Source: Arcuatula senhousia (Eukaryota > Mollusca > Bivalvia > Mytilida > Mytilidae). Taken from it: DNA of 64,000 bases. Below are positions 15,001-26,136 of the stretch, piece by piece; position 1 is the stretch's first letter, and every line of letters starts with the position of its first letter. The notes below the pieces were generated by a model. That model was given only the letters and a program-made list of their open reading frames with translations. It was not told where the DNA came from and did no database searches. Where the stretch lies: NCBI GenBank assembly GCA_963971305.1, contig OZ020306.1, forward strand, positions 54,410,686-54,474,685. Direction: 5' to 3'. A program made the position numbers and the translations under genes.

Positions 15001-16120
15001 AAAAATTGAAGATCTTTTTTTCGCGGAATTCAATTTTAGCGATTTCCAATATAGAAGTATATACTGTACAGTACATACATGTATGCTTTTTACGAAATTT
15101 TATTTTCATGGGATTTAATTTTCGCGAGTTGCAAACTATCGCGAAAAAAACGAAAAATTAGATACCCACGAAAAAAACAACTTATACGGTACATTCCCAT
15201 ATCTGGAAATTAAACTAAAAAACACTTATTTCAGTAATAAGTAATCAGGACAAGTTTCAAAATATACTTGAACAAGAATAACCTTTTGGTAGTTTTAGTT
15301 ATAAAAAAAAAGCATACTCAACTGTATTGTTATTGTTTGAATATTTTATTCTAATAGTTACCTGTCCATTACATTTTCAGGTCGATATTTGTTCCTGACG
15401 GCCATGGCCAATCAGCTGAGGTACCCTAACAACCACACCCACTACTTCAGCTGTACACTCCTCTACCTGTTTGTGGAAGCTAACACTGAGGCCATCCAGG
15501 AGCAGATAACCCGTGTCCTGATGGAACGACTCATTCTACATAGACCTCACCCATGGGGCTTACTTATCACTTTCATAGAACTCATTAAAAATCCTCAGTT
15601 CAAGTTCTGGAACCATGAGTTTATCTATTGTGCTCCAGAAATTGAGAAGTAAGTTTTGTTTCAGATATTACTGATGCAATTTTGATATTTCAAAATGTAG
15701 ATGTTTCTCATACATATTTATATGTAGTTTTAATGTCTTAAAAATGTTTATATTAACTGTAACATTTCTATTACAAGTGAAGAACATGTATTAAAACAAA
15801 GAAATACCAAATATGCATTTGAATCAGTGTCTGATAAAATAAGAGACACTTCAGTAGTTTTACAATATAGTACATATTACAACACAACGAAACTTGAATG
15901 TAGATATTATCTTTTGTAATGTTATTGAATACCAAAAATGAAGCCAGAAACAAACATCAAATACCATTCTGTCTCTATGTTGTGTTTTCTTGCCTTCTTT
16001 TGTAAAAGACTAAAATTGAAATTATATTTTTTCAGCTTATTTGAGTCTGTGAAGAGATGTTTGCAACCCAAAACAACCGGATCAACAACTCGCGAAGGAG
16101 AATCTTCCGAGATCCATTAA
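1..16120 (+). CDS. CNOT1: CCR4-NOT transcription complex subunit 1, 3' part (20 exons)
   Basis: Scaffold subunit of the cytoplasmic CCR4-NOT deadenylase. I read exons 1-110 (open to the left), 392-532, 2986-3141, 3482-3637, 4481-4585, 6874-6987, 7162-7347, 7870-8021, 8530-8734, 9820-9887, 10429-10663, 11399-11635, 11894-12057, 12376-12493, 12940-13041, 13419-13676, 14201-14269, 14643-14820, 15381-15648 and 16036-16120. All junctions have AG/GT borders and compatible phases, giving 1034 codons plus TAA. The protein matches the C-terminal ~44% of animal CNOT1. The first ~225 residues are the DUF3819/CNOT9-binding region ([32 protein letters not shown]). From about residue 490 comes the Not1 superfamily homology domain that binds CNOT2/CNOT3 ([48 protein letters not shown]). 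The N-terminal half, including the MIF4G/CAF1-docking region, lies upstream of the window. Identity is recognised from family memory; exon borders are read from the sequence. Confidence 0.96.
660..1361 (+). repeat. Tandem repeat family A (172-178 bp monomer), left part
   Basis: Four head-to-tail copies, with the landmark CCTCCATATCTCAAGAAC near 691, 869, 1041 and 1213. The body carries CTTTTGACCTTGACCTTGA, a doubled TGACCT half-site. The array continues at 2298-2640 after an inserted MITE. A reversed copy of the same family lies at 18.6-19.2 kb. It sits in a CNOT1 intron. Confidence 0.85.
1362..2297. mobile_element. Pogo/Tigger-like non-autonomous DNA element (MITE, 936 bp)
   Basis: Terminal inverted repeats start CAGTCAACCCTC and continue TACAACGAC with small differences between the two ends. 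The element is flanked by TA on both sides. Removing it rejoins family A exactly at the CAATACATA-TAATAGCAATGG point seen in uninterrupted monomers, so this is a clean insertion with a TA duplication. No transposase frame is visible. The TIR style and TA target fit the pogo branch of Tc1/mariner. Confidence 0.8.
2298..2640 (+). repeat. Tandem repeat family A, right part
   Basis: Two further monomers of family A (CCTCCAT landmark at 2326 and 2500, spacing 174), separated from the left part only by the 1362-2297 insertion. Confidence 0.85.
3960..4235 (+). repeat. Dispersed repeat family K, copy 1
   Basis: Starts near a GAAAATAA...GAGATGT motif, then AATAAGTGTATGTGACACA and a GC-richer CAGCAGCCTTCAATGTGACC block. 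Related copies occur at 17575-17850, 32452-32530, 42285-42420, 45655-45790 (weaker) and, reversed, at 61400-61465. Probably a SINE or the conserved end of a retroelement; class not determined. Confidence 0.6.
4853..5572 (+). repeat. Hairpin-ended element with 166-bp tandem repeats (family B)
   Basis: Begins TATACCCCCACTCG with a partly self-complementary GAGGGGGCTATA partner. Monomers of exactly 166 bp follow, each containing CTTCTACTGAAGTGATTGAT (landmark shifts of 166 around 4931, 5097 and 5263, with a further diverged copy near 5437). It ends near GATAGGGGGTATCC. The in-frame reading on the minus strand is a by-product of the repeat, not a gene. Confidence 0.75.
5588..6771. mobile_element. 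TIR-bounded element with internal tandem repeats (family C)
   Basis: 16-bp inverted ends ATGTTCCCCAAACGAA at 5588-5603 and its complement at 6756-6771. The left end also folds on itself (TGTTCCC...GGGAACA). The interior has about three long copies of AAGTTCATTATATAGGACAT followed by CCAAGATGGCCGCCAAAAT. No transposase and no clear target duplication. It sits in a CNOT1 intron. Confidence 0.7.
8738..9385 (+). repeat. Hairpin-ended tandem-repeat element (family D)
   Basis: Opens ACACCCCCGCTTCGAAGAAG with a GGGGT partner, then a TCAGTCCATCCT microsatellite. About three ~150-170 bp monomers follow, sharing CACAGTGACTTGGAAATTTGG and CTACTTCCTGTTTACCGAC. It ends beside a short GAGCTGTAGCTC palindrome. 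It begins directly after the CNOT1 exon that ends at 8734. Confidence 0.65.
10119..10326. mobile_element. MITE, TTCGTGG family, copy 1
   Basis: ACTGTA ends with imperfect inverted repeats rich in TTCGTGGGG/CCCCACGAA. Same family as the better preserved copy at 43595-43806. Lies in a CNOT1 intron. No coding capacity. Confidence 0.6.
13842..13871 (+). repeat. Interstitial telomeric repeat (CTAACC)5
   Basis: Five uninterrupted units of the TTAGGG-type telomere repeat (CCCTAA strand), inside the CNOT1 intron that follows the exon ending at 13676. Confidence 0.95.
14951..15191. mobile_element. 241-bp MITE with perfect terminal inverted repeats
   Basis: TACCGTATAAGTTGTTTTTT at the left end and its exact complement at the right end (15172-15191). 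The outer TA could be the target duplication. The interior is AT-rich with several TTCGCG/CGCGAA stretches. It lies in a CNOT1 intron, 130 bases past the donor at 14820. Confidence 0.85.
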
Positions 16121-16435
16121 ATGTTGTACAAATCATCACGTCACAACAGATGTGATTCCTGTCTGTTGTCATAGGTGTTGTCTATTTATACGTCAGGATT
16201 ATGACATGTATTTATTTTTGTGACATTGTAAAGAGAAGATATATTTTTGTCAACGTAGAGATGAACACTACATCAAATTGGGCCACTTTATAACTTGTTT
16301 CATTTGTGACTTTGTTAATTATATGTCAGATCATGTTTTCTGACCAAAAGGCTGACCATTATGTCGGCCTGTTTTGAGTGTGGATATTGTTTCCCTTCAA
16401 ACTGTTTGAATAAATTATACCTATAGTCTTTGTTT
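16121..16435 (+). other. CNOT1: CNOT1 3' UTR with polyadenylation signal
   Basis: Non-coding sequence after the CNOT1 stop. It holds an AATAAA hexamer at 16409-16414, about 290 bases past the stop, followed by T-rich sequence. The cleavage site itself cannot be seen; the end given is an estimate. Confidence 0.6.
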
Positions 16436-16599
16436 TTGTTTGGTTTGTAATATTTAGAAGGAAACAAAGAAATAGAAAGATGCATTTGAATCTTTAAAAA
16501 CAATTAGCCATCGACTTAACTGTTGACACTGAAAATGATACAAGGAAGACTTACAACATATCTTGAATAATATCAAAAAACAACAGGGTCTTCAATCAT

Positions 16600-16790
16600 G
16601 AAAAAAATCCACTGGTAAGAGAAGGGGCTATAAAGCAGTCACCTTGTTTGTCTGTTTGTCTGGTTCAAACTTTGTAACAGGTTTCTCTGCTTCCACTGAA
16701 GCGATTGGCATCGAATTTGGTACACATTTAGCATGTTGAGTTGTACCATGCTTCTCCCTTCCAGGTCAACAAGATCTAGAGTTAACACTA
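16600..16790 (+). repeat. Fragment of a hairpin-type tandem-repeat element
   Basis: CCACTGGTAAGAGAAGGGGC followed by a GTTTGTCTGTTTGTCTG microsatellite and one partial monomer resembling family B (TTCTCTGCTTCCACTGAAGC). A few hundred bases past CNOT1. Confidence 0.5.
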
Positions 16791-16849
16791 AAGTATGCCA
16801 GCACCATCAGAATACCTAGTTATTTCACCGTACAATGATTTATTCATTT

Positions 16850-17572
16850 ATTATACCCCACGCAACGAAGTTGCGAAGGGTATAATGTTTTTGACTGGTC
16901 CGTCCGTCCGTCTGTGATCAAAATTTGTGATCACAACTCCTCTTAAACTACTGAACAGAATTTAAATAAACTTGGTATGCAAGAAGTACACCATATGTTG
17001 TTGTGCACGTTACCAGGAATTTTCGATTTGCAAGTTTTTGTGGGAGTTATGGCCCTTTGGACTTATAAATTTGCAGAAAATCATGATTACAGTTTGTGAA
17101 CGCAACTCCTATTAAACTACTGATCAGAATTTAACGAAACTTGGTATGCAAGAAGTACACCATATGTAGTTGTGCATATTACCAGGAATTTTTCGATCCA
17201 CAAGTTTTTGTGGGAGTTATGGCCCTTTGGACTTAGAAATTTGCAGAAAATCATGATTACAGTTTGTGCATGTAACTCCTCTTAAACTACTGAACAAAAT
17301 TTAACGAAACTTGGTATGCAAAAAGTAAACTAAATATAGTTGTGCATGTTACCAGGAATTTTCAATCTGCAAATTTTTGTGGGAGTTACGGCCCTTTGGA
17401 CTTGGAAATTTGCAGAAAATCATGATTACAGTTTGTGAACGCAACTCCTCTTAAAAATACTGAACAAAATTTAACAAAACTTTGTAAGCAAGAAGTTCAC
17501 CATATGTAGTTGCGCATATAACCAGGAATTTTTAATCTGCAAATTTTTGTGGGAGTTATGGCCCTTTGGACT
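16850..17572 (+). repeat. Hairpin-ended element with ~170-bp tandem repeats (family F)
   Basis: Starts TTATACCCCACGCAACGAAG with its complementary AGGGTATAA, then GGTCCGTCCGTCCGTC. Four monomers follow (AACTTGGTATGC-type landmark at 16970, 17140, 17310 and 17480), each with GGGAGTTATGGCCCTTTGGA. A reversed array of the family lies at 19205-19733. Confidence 0.8.
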
Positions 17573-17574
17573 TA

Positions 17575-17850
17575 GAATAGAAAATAATGAGATGTGGAAT
17601 AAGTGTACACGACACAGCCCACAATTAAATGGCAATTTAGAAAAACCACAATCGACAACCGCCAGCAGCCTTCAACGAGGCCATTTGGCACTGCTCGCGG
17701 TTCTGCAATTGGCCCATGGTCTAAATAAAATGCATATAATTCAAATCCAACCCTGAAATAGTCACAGATAGACCACCTTCTTAAACAAGGAACAGAAAAC
17801 ATCAAAAAGACAAGTACAAACGAAAGCTTTGTCATAGATTCCTGGCCTAG
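17575..17850 (+). repeat. Dispersed repeat family K, copy 2
   Basis: The longest copy seen: GAAAATAATGAGATGTGG, AATAAGTGTACACGACACAG, CCAGCAGCCTTCAACGAGGC and downstream ACCACCTTCTTAAACAAGG. It is joined directly to the end of the family F array. Confidence 0.65.
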
Positions 17851-18235
17851 GACAGGCACATGTACCGGTAATATGTGGCGGGGTTAAACTAGTTTTTTGG
17901 GCCCAACCTTCCCCCTATCAATATTCCTAGACAAAGCACAAAAACTGAACACACAATAAAAATCAAATCAATCAAAGTCCAATTCCACTAGAGAGAACCT
18001 AAGACAAAAAACAAGAACAAACAAAAGGACGGTAAAGGAATTCTCCATAGAACACTCACTGTAACTGACAGCTAGCTGAGAATCATCAATTGACTGATGT
18101 GAAAAAATCCAACGTATCGTTTTTAAATCCGACACAACACTTCAAACAATGGAAGTGTCATAACACAAAACCGACATGCTTAAAAATGACAATAGTAAAA
18201 ACGTTTATGGAAGTTTGAAAGCAAGTATCAAGTTA

Positions 18236-18600
18236 TCAATATTTCTGCCAAAAAAACACTAAATTCAAAGATTTAACCAAAATATTCAATTCATATCCTT
18301 TCCGTAATAAATTTTGAAGCCAATTTTTCATTTCTAATGGATTGCTTTTAAATTTGTGAGCTTTATAAAAAACATTACTATAAAATTCAGGATGTGATAT
18401 TCCTTTCACTATAAGAAAACGACGTGTACAATAAACTATTTTCAATAAGAGATCGATGCTTGTGGAAGAATTTAGAAAAAGATTTTACTAATTTGTGGTA
18501 TCGAAATTTGACATTACTTTGTTATGATATTCAAATACTTGCACATTCACTTTTACAATCATTCAATATTATTAATTCCTGAAGCTCAATACTAATTCCT
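18236..18600 (-). pseudogene. Degenerate retroelement coding remnant
   Basis: Read on the minus strand, two overlapping frames give RYHKLVKSFSKFFHKH and then ISHPEFYSNVFYKAHKF with GYELNIL. This resembles the C-terminal tail of reverse transcriptases common in mollusc and cnidarian repeats. At least one frameshift, no catalytic motif. Family assignment is tentative. Confidence 0.35.
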
Positions 18601-18619
18601 CAATGATAACATTGATAGT

Positions 18620-19200
18620 CCAATAGCGGAACGGGTGGGATATGTGAGCGTGCTCACTAAGGTTCTTCCATTGAGAATGTAAAACATACCTGAACTCACA
18701 TTCCCCCTAAAAAACCAATGAAAACTTTCAAAGTAACTTAACTAGAAAAATCAAGGTCAAGGTCAAAAGATGGGGATGTATTTGTTACAGTTTAGCAATG
18801 AGTAATAAGCATACATGTATCAAGTTTTATAAACATTGCTATTGTTATGCATTGAAAATTGTAAAAGTCACTTAACCAGAAAATCAAGGTCAAGGTCAAA
18901 AGATGGGGATGCAACTGTGCTTAATTACTACTGAGAAATGTACAAACCAAGTTTCATCAACATATGACTTATAATATTCTTGAGATATTAAGGTGCTCAT
19001 AAAACTTAAACATTGCTAATACTCCATGTATATGTATTGAATATTGTCAAAGTCACTCAACCCGAAAATCAGAATCGAGGTCAAATAATTGGGATGCAAC
19101 TATGCTAAGCTACTACTGGGACATATGCATATCAAGTTTTATGGACCTTGGAATAATAGTTCTTGAGATATGGAGGTGCTCATCAAACTTTTAACATTAA
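18620..19200 (-). repeat. Tandem repeat family A, reversed copy with hairpin end
   Basis: Begins at a GTGAGCGTGCTCAC palindrome (18638-18651). About three monomers of family A follow in reverse orientation, with AAATCAAGGTCAAGGTCAAA and CTTGAGATATGGAGGTGCTC landmarks. Confidence 0.7.
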
Positions 19201-19204
19201 AAGT

Positions 19205-19733
19205 TAATGCCACCACCACTCTTGCCACAATATATGGTGTCCTTCCTATTTACCTCGTTTCATTGAATTCGGTTCAGTAGTTTCAGAGGAGTCGCGCCGA
19301 CCAGATGATAAATGAGGATTTTAAGCAATTTTCTAAGTTCAAAAGGTCATAACTCCCACAAAAATTTGAGGATAAAAATTTCCTGGTAACATGCACAACT
19401 TCATATGGTGTACTTCCTATATACCAAGTTTCATTGAATTTCAGAGGAGTTGCGCTGACAAGATGATAAATGAGGATTTTCAGCAATTTTCTAAGTGCAA
19501 AGGGCCATAACTCCCACAAAAATTTGAGGATCAAAATTTCCTGGTAACATGCACAACTACATATGATGTTCTTCCTATATACCAACTTTCATTGAATTCG
19601 GTTCAGCAGTTTCAGAGGAGTTGCGCTGACAAGATGATAAATGAGGATTTTCAACCATTTTTTAAGTTCAAAGGGCCATAACTCCCACAAAAATTTGAGG
19701 ATAAAAATTTCCTGGTAAAATGCACAACTACAT
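19205..19733 (-). repeat. Tandem repeat family F, reversed array
   Basis: About three reversed monomers sharing AGGGCCATAACTCCCACAAA and TTTCCTGGTAACATGCACAA, the complement of the 16.9-17.5 kb array. Truncated on the right by the LINE-like tail at 19735. Confidence 0.75.
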
Positions 19734-19734
19734 A

Positions 19735-20045
19735 AGACATAAGACATATTTTATTGCCAATCATGGTCCCTCAAGGGACAGGATCATTACAATGATTAAT
19801 TATAAATAAATAACATGAATAACAATTAAAGCAAAGAATAATTTATACAATTATTAATTAGGTATGATTGTTTCATTATATAATGGGTTAAGATGCCATA
19901 TAAAATATTTAGATGGGAGTCAAGATACAGTCATATACATGCTATAACGGATTTCAGTTGTAAAAACATTAATCAGACGGCCACACGTACTCAGCTTGCG
20001 TTTCTTGTCGATGATTCAACATATTCTGAAAAATATTTTTTTTCC
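19735..20045 (-). mobile_element. LINE 3' end with short-repeat tail
   Basis: CATAAGACATAAGACAT, then TTTTATTGCCAATCATGG and TCCCTCAAGGGACAGG. This layout (5-7 bp repeat tail, TTTATT, 'guanine-rich stop' text) matches the 3' ends at 47396 and 50563, so it is probably a 5'-truncated non-LTR insertion on the minus strand. Confidence 0.5.
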
Positions 20046-20162
20046 TTTTGACCAGAGTTTGTTTTTCTTTGCTTGAAGAATAATGCTCTATAAAACCTGA
20101 GAAAATCATATCGAAATCATTGTCTCAGATAAAACATATGACTATATATGGCATATACATGT

Positions 20163-20245
20163 ATAGGGCGAACGGACCCAGGCGAACGTGAATAGTGGCG
20201 AACATGTACCAGGGCGAACGCGAATAAGGGCGAACGGACCCGGAT
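20163..20245 (+). repeat. Short GGCGAAC array
   Basis: Five GGCGAAC motifs spaced about 14-17 bases apart, alternating with GGACCC, GTGAATA and CGAATAA. Confidence 0.6.
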
Positions 20246-20462
20246 TCACTACCTAGGAGCATAAAATCGGTATACACCATATGGCACTATAGGATAAAGC
20301 TGTATACAAAATATCAGACCTCTATCTCATGTAGTTACTTAGAAAACTGCGACGGAAGTTTTGTTACGGACGGACGGACGGACGGACAAACGGACGAACG
20401 GACGGACGGACAAGGGTAAAACAGTATACCCCCCTCTTCTTCGAAGCGGGCGGGGGTATAAT
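20246..20462 (-). repeat. Hairpin end of a tandem-repeat element with (GGAC)n tract
   Basis: Single monomer, then a GGACGGACGGACGGAC tract at about 20370-20415, AAGGGTAAAACAGTATACCC and the CTTCTTCGAAGCGGG hairpin that closes the element at TATAATA. This is the reversed counterpart of the hairpin starts at 8740 and 16853. Confidence 0.65.
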
Positions 20463-20849
20463 AAAAGTCCATTTCTGCTCACTGACAAGAGGCCACATGA
20501 ACCATATTGGTATGGTAGGTGTACCTAATTATGCATAGCACAATGCATGCTTCAGATGCTGGTCGTGACCAATATTTTCCACATGGATGACCACTTGCAG
20601 AATGATTAAGGTTCATTCCTGCTAAGAGGCAAGTACCACTTCAAAGTGATATGGTATGTGCATATAGGGATGATTAGCAAGACTTATGGTTCAGATGCTG
20701 ACTGTGACCTTCTTTTTCTGCATGAATGAGCACTTAAAATTTTGAAAAGTTCAATTCAATTTCTGCTTAGTGACAATAACGGGTAACATGGTGAACTTAG
20801 TAATTGATAGATAACCTAGCTGTTGATAAATATAAAGGCGGGCAATGTG

Positions 20850-21090
20850 TCTGTTTGACACATTTTCTTTTTATCTCTCAGATGAGTACAGAAATTGTCA
20901 TAGAATTTTGTTTTGTTCTCCTTTACCAGATTTGACATGCATCATTGTGCAATGGCAACACCCTGAGGTGGGTTGCAACAAGCAGGAATTGCTTACTCTT
21001 CCAGAGCACCCAAGTTCACTCTCGTTATTATGACTTAAAATAGTGTTGCTGATTTCAGTTGCTTTTGTTATTTTATCCTTTTATTGCTCT
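20850..21090 (+). mobile_element. Solo 3' tail of the Penelope-like element
   Basis: TCTCAGATGAGTACAG, GCAGGAATTGCTTACTCTTC and GAGCACCCAAGTTCACTCTC align with the region after the reverse transcriptase at 36450-36620. Only the tail was inserted or survived. The frame here is not a gene. Confidence 0.7.
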
Positions 21091-21334
21091 CATCTACGAA
21101 AGTAGGGGGGCATAGTGATTATAATTGTTTGCATGTCAGTCCGTCCCAAGAGATTGGACATTCAGACATATTTTTGTTGTTGACTGATTTTTACCTTGCC
21201 CCCATGGACTTGACATTCAAATGCCCAATTTGTACATCTTTGCTTCTAAGAGTTTTAATTACAGAAAACATAGTCATTTTCACTACATGACTTGTATATT
21301 CACTCACAACGAGAGTACACACAATAAAAAACCT

Positions 21335-22785
21335 TAGTGAGCAAGCTCACATACCCCACCCGTCCACATTATGGACAGAGATTATCTATTTCCAGTTAGG
21401 AATAAAAAAGAGTTGTTGTCTTTCCAAGTCGGCTTGTTAAACAGGAAGTAAATGATTGACAGACATGGGAACGTATCCCACCATATGGCTGTCAGCTAAT
21501 TAAACAGGATGTAGATCATCAACAGACCTTAAAACAAATCACACTATATAGCACCCCTAAGCTGTATATCAAATATCAAACTATGGAAAACTTTTAGCAC
21601 ACTAAACTGATGTCTCTCCTTCCTATATTTGCCAAAATAATTTAAGTTCAACCTTGAGGTCAAAAGGTCAAAGTCACAATGACATACATTGTACGACAAA
21701 TTGTTTAACAATGATACATCTACATTCTTAATATCAAAGCCCTATATGTCAAAGGTAAACAAAGTTATGGCCTGGTAGGCTTTGAATGTAAAATTAGCAT
21801 TTATTTGACTGAAATCACAGATTAAGGTCATTAAGGTTGGCAACACATTGGTCTTATGATGGCACATCATCATGTCAAATATCAAAGCCCTATGTCAAAC
21901 GATAAAAAATATATAGAGCCCAATCATTAATGTGACCTTGAGGTCAAAGGTCAAATGAAGGTTATTCTGGTACCTGACCCATTGTCTCATGGTGATACAT
22001 CAACATGTCAAATATCAAAGCCCGGCCTATGTCAAAGAATAAAAAAGTTATGGCCTGGACACACTTTGCATGTTCTATCAGTATAAATTTGACCTTGAGG
22101 CCAAAAGTCAAGGTCATATGAAGAATATTCAATTAAGCAACACATCATCACATAACATGGTGATACATCTACAAATCAAAAACCAAAGCCTATGTTAAAA
22201 ATAAACAAGTTCTAGCCAGGACACAGTTTGCATGTTAAATTAGCATCAATTTGACCTTGAGGTCAAAAATCAAATGAAGACCTTTCAGAGTTGTGACACA
22301 TCATCTTATGGTGATACATCTACATGTCAAATATCAAAGCCTTATGTCAAAGAACAAAAAAGTTTTAGGGCACACACACTTTGCATGTAAAATTAGCATT
22401 CATTTGACCTTCAAGTCAAAGGTCAAATGAAGGCCATTCTGGGTCCGTCACATCGTCTATGATGATACATCTACATGTCAAATATCAAAGCCCCATGTCA
22501 AAGAAAAAAAAAGTTATAGCCCAGACACTAATTGCGTGTAAAATTAGCATTCATTTGACCTTGAGGTCAAAGGTCAAGGTTAAATGAAGGTCATTTTGGT
22601 ACGCGACACATCGTCTCAAGCTGATACATCCATATGCCGCAAATATCAAAGCCTTATATCAAAGGATAAAAAATTTATGGCCCGGACATGCTTTGTATGA
22701 GAAAACTAGAAGGAAGAAGAAGAAGAAGAACTGACACTAAAACAATATGTCTTCCCCTTCTGGGAAGGGAAGACATAATAACTAC
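21335..22785 (+). repeat. Tandem-repeat element J, copy 1, with terminal hairpin
   Basis: Roughly six diverged monomers carrying TTTGACCTTGAGGTCAAAGG and CATGTCAAATATCAAAGCC. A GAAGAAGAAGAA run follows, then the closing hairpin GTCTTCCCCTTC-TGGG-GAAGGGAAGAC near 22747-22775. Same family as 48775-50099. The left border is diffuse. Confidence 0.75.
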
Positions 22786-23220
22786 AATTTATAGTTGCTT
22801 AGAAATTACGAAAATTTTCAACCCTAAAAATTTAGTGAAAAAACGTCTAAGTGTAAAACAGGAATTAGATGATCGACAGACCTGAAAATGTATCCCATCA
22901 TATGGGACCCCTACCTGAAGCTACACACCAAATATCAAAAGCCTACAATTAATAGTTGCTGGGAAATATGTGACAAAGTTTCAACCCTGAAAATTTAGTG
23001 AAAAACATCTAAGTTAGCTTGTTAAACAGAAATTAGATCATTGACAGACCTGAAAATGTATCCCACCATATGGGACCCCTAACTGAAGCTACATACCAAA
23101 TATCAAAAGCCTACAATTAATAATAGCCGAGATATCTGTTTTGAAAATTTTGATCAGGGACAGGCTGACGGACCAGGCAAAAACATTATCTTTGCAACTG
23201 GGGTAGACCAGTAAATATGA
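22786..23220 (+). repeat. Degenerate tandem repeat after element J
   Basis: Two to three imperfect monomers with CCTGAAAATGTATCCCA and CATATGGGACCCCTA, ending GGGGTAGACCA. An earlier relative is seen at 21480-21600. From 23221 to 24160 I see only AT-rich sequence with no gene, repeat unit or RNA that I can support. Confidence 0.5.
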
Positions 23221-24165
23221 AATAATTATTTGTAAATCCAAGTACATGTATGACATGTATGATTATTAAAAAATTTCAAAATTAATACCCAGCAAATAGA
23301 CCTTTGGATTGAATGAGCAAAAATAAGCAACTGTGAAAATCAATACATTTATAGTACCCTTCGGATGCATGCAGTACTTCATTCTATTTTCTGAATTTAT
23401 TGTTTCATACCAAATTCTTAACTAATAAAGAAAATAATTGTTTTGTTTAATGAAAATGTTTATTTTCAACAATAAATATGTATTATAATGTACACTTAAA
23501 ATGGTTAACATAAACCAACATCTAATACAAAGTAAAGTTGTCTACAAGCATGTATTATTTGTCTTTCTTTTTAACATAATATTAGACTTAATGTATCTGC
23601 CTGCAGTTGTTTAGACACAAAGTAAAAGCTATCAGCTATTATTTTGAAAATGTTCAGGTTTGATGATGCTTTTCAAGCATGTAACAAAGTTCAAAAATCA
23701 AAAGATAAAACAATCTATACACAAAGGATGCATCAGTTCTAAAATACTTAAAGCATGACATGATGTACATTTGAAAACAATTATGAAGATGAATTCAAAG
23801 TCTTACGAAAATGAAAAATAATGATGAATGCAAATAAAACATCTATAAAAGGAAATTATTGATAAATTTACACTGCTTTGACTTTGTTTATGTCAATCAT
23901 TTATTTCAGTAGAGATCAATTTTCAGGGTTCCCATTTTTAGGCATTTTATTGGATTTTTATTAATTTCATGGTTTACACAGGTTGCTAGAAGTAATCAAC
24001 ATATTAATATGTTATTGGATTTCTATTTTTGTGACTAACTGTCATCTTAGAAAACTGATACTCCACAAAAAAATAATGAAACCACAGTAAAATAAAGTGA
24101 TTGACAAATTTCTGATGTTACCATTTCATTAAATAAATTTGATTGATTATTATTAAAGTTACAAA

Positions 24166-25390
24166 CAAGAGGCTCCCAGGAGCCTGAATCGCTCACCTGG
24201 TCTTGATGTCAACCCTATGAAGACTTTTGTAGAGCTAAATGAGCTGAATGTTTAAGCAAGCAAAAGCTTTTCTTTATCTGCAATAGTTTTCATTCTATAG
24301 ACCAAAAACACTATTTTTCTCCTTTAAGGGGCTGTTACCCCTATAAAGGGTCATCAGACAACTTAAACCCTATGGAGACTTTTGTAGAGCTAAATGAGCT
24401 GTACATTTAAGCAAGCAACAGCTTTTCTTTATCTACAATAGTTTTCATTCTATAGGCCAAAAACATGCAAAAACGCTATTTTTCACCTTTAAGGGGCTTT
24501 AACCCCTATAAGGGATTATCTGACAACTTTGACCTTATGGAGACTTTTGTAGAGCTAAATGAGCTGAACATTTAAGCAAGCAACAGCTTTTCTCTATCTG
24601 CAATAGTTTTCATTCTATAGGCCAAAAACATGCAAAAACGCTATTTTTCGCCTTTAAGGGGGTTAAACCCCTATAAAGGGTCATCTGACAACTTCGACCC
24701 CATAGAGACTTTTGTAGAGCTAAATGGGCTGAACATTTTAGCAAGCAACAGCTTTTCTCTATCTGCAATAGTTTTCATTCTACAGGCCAAAAACACTATT
24801 TTTCGCCTTTAAGGGGCTGTAACCCCTATAAGGGGTCATCTGACAACTTCGACCCTATGGAGACTTTTGTAGAGCTAAATGAGCTGAACATTTATGCAAG
24901 CAACAGCTTATCTCTATCTACAATTGTTTTCATTCTATAGGCCAAAAACATGCAAAAACGCTATTTTTCACCTTTAAGGGGCCGTAACCCCTATAAGGGG
25001 TCATCTGACAACTTCGACTCAATGGAGACTTTTGTAGAGCTTTTGATGCTGAAGCAGTAGGGTGGCATCAGATTTCATCTATCTCTTATACTTTTTGATT
25101 TACAAGCCAAAAACAGTAGTCTGACCCCCCAGGTCTATTTTTAGTAACGGCAGCCATGTTGTTTGGACGGCGGTCACCATTTGTGCAATCTTGGTAGAGA
25201 ACATCCCATAGATGAAGTGTGCAAAGTTTCAAAGCAATCCCTTCAGTTGTTTCGGAGAAGAAGATTATCAAAGAAAAGTTAACGACGACGACGACGGACG
25301 ACGACAGACGACGACGACGACGACGACGGACGACGACGGACGCCAAGTGATGGCAATAGCTCACATGGACCTTCGGTCCAGGTGAGCTAA
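24166..25390. repeat. Element G: six 155-165 bp monomers between GCTC-hairpin ends
   Basis: Opens with GAGGCTCCCAGGAGCCTG and CGCTCACCTGG; closes with ACCTTCGGTCCAGGTGAGCT, so CACCTGG/CCAGGTG pair across the element. AGACTTTTGTAGAGCTAAAT recurs at 24221, 24376, 24541, 24706 and 24861, with a shorter match at 25026. A (GAC)n-type tract lies at 25284-25345. This repeat family is widespread in molluscs as I recall. Confidence 0.8.
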
Positions 25391-25731
25391 AAACAACATT
25401 CTGTTCAAATACCTTCTAGCTTTAAACTAGTCTTTCCAAAGAAAATATGACAATTTATTACTTCAACTAATATTTTTTTTAAGTAAAAGCTTTTTACTGA
25501 AGAATTACTGTTATTTCATGGTTCCATAAAACGGGTAATTTTAGTGAGTTGTAAATTTTGCAATTTGTATCCAAAAGGGGGTGTTCAATTTAAGTAGTCT
25601 TAATTTTTTTGAGTTTACAGAATATAGAGTTTGTAAAATACATACATGTAGTATATATAAAATTTAGCGATTTCTCGGGTCTTGCAAATAAAGCGAAAAT
25701 TAGTACAGCATGAACATTTCTTGCTAAATGG

Positions 25732-26136
25732 TATTACTCTATTTATTCCAACTAATTGGATGGAACCAAATTTTCTTACTTTTTGCTGTAAGATATATCC
25801 AAATAATTGACATCTAACTAGGTTAAATAAATGGAAATAGACAGCCTAGGAAATTTGGATTTGAGATTCACTTGCCCGAATCTTTGATTTTTAGTTTTTG
25901 CTCTATTTCTCCAATATAAATTTCCTCCGAATTTCACTTGTGTAAAAAGATTTTTACTAGCCAGGGGCAAGCAGGCCATTTCTAATTTTGCAGACTGAAT
26001 AGAGTATTCGCCACCTATTACTCTATTATATTGACCGGGTTGGTCACGGGTCAATTATTTCTTCTTTAATTAAATCCTACCTAAAAGATTGAAGAATTTA
26101 AGCTCTGCCTAACCTTGTGAATAAAATAGAGTAATA
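25732..26136. mobile_element. Possible MITE with TATTACTCTATTT ends
   Basis: TATTACTCTATTTATTCC at the left and its near complement GAATAAAATAGAGTAATA at the right, ~405 bp apart, with a third TATTACTCTATTATAT inside. No coding capacity. The target duplication is not clear. Confidence 0.45.
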
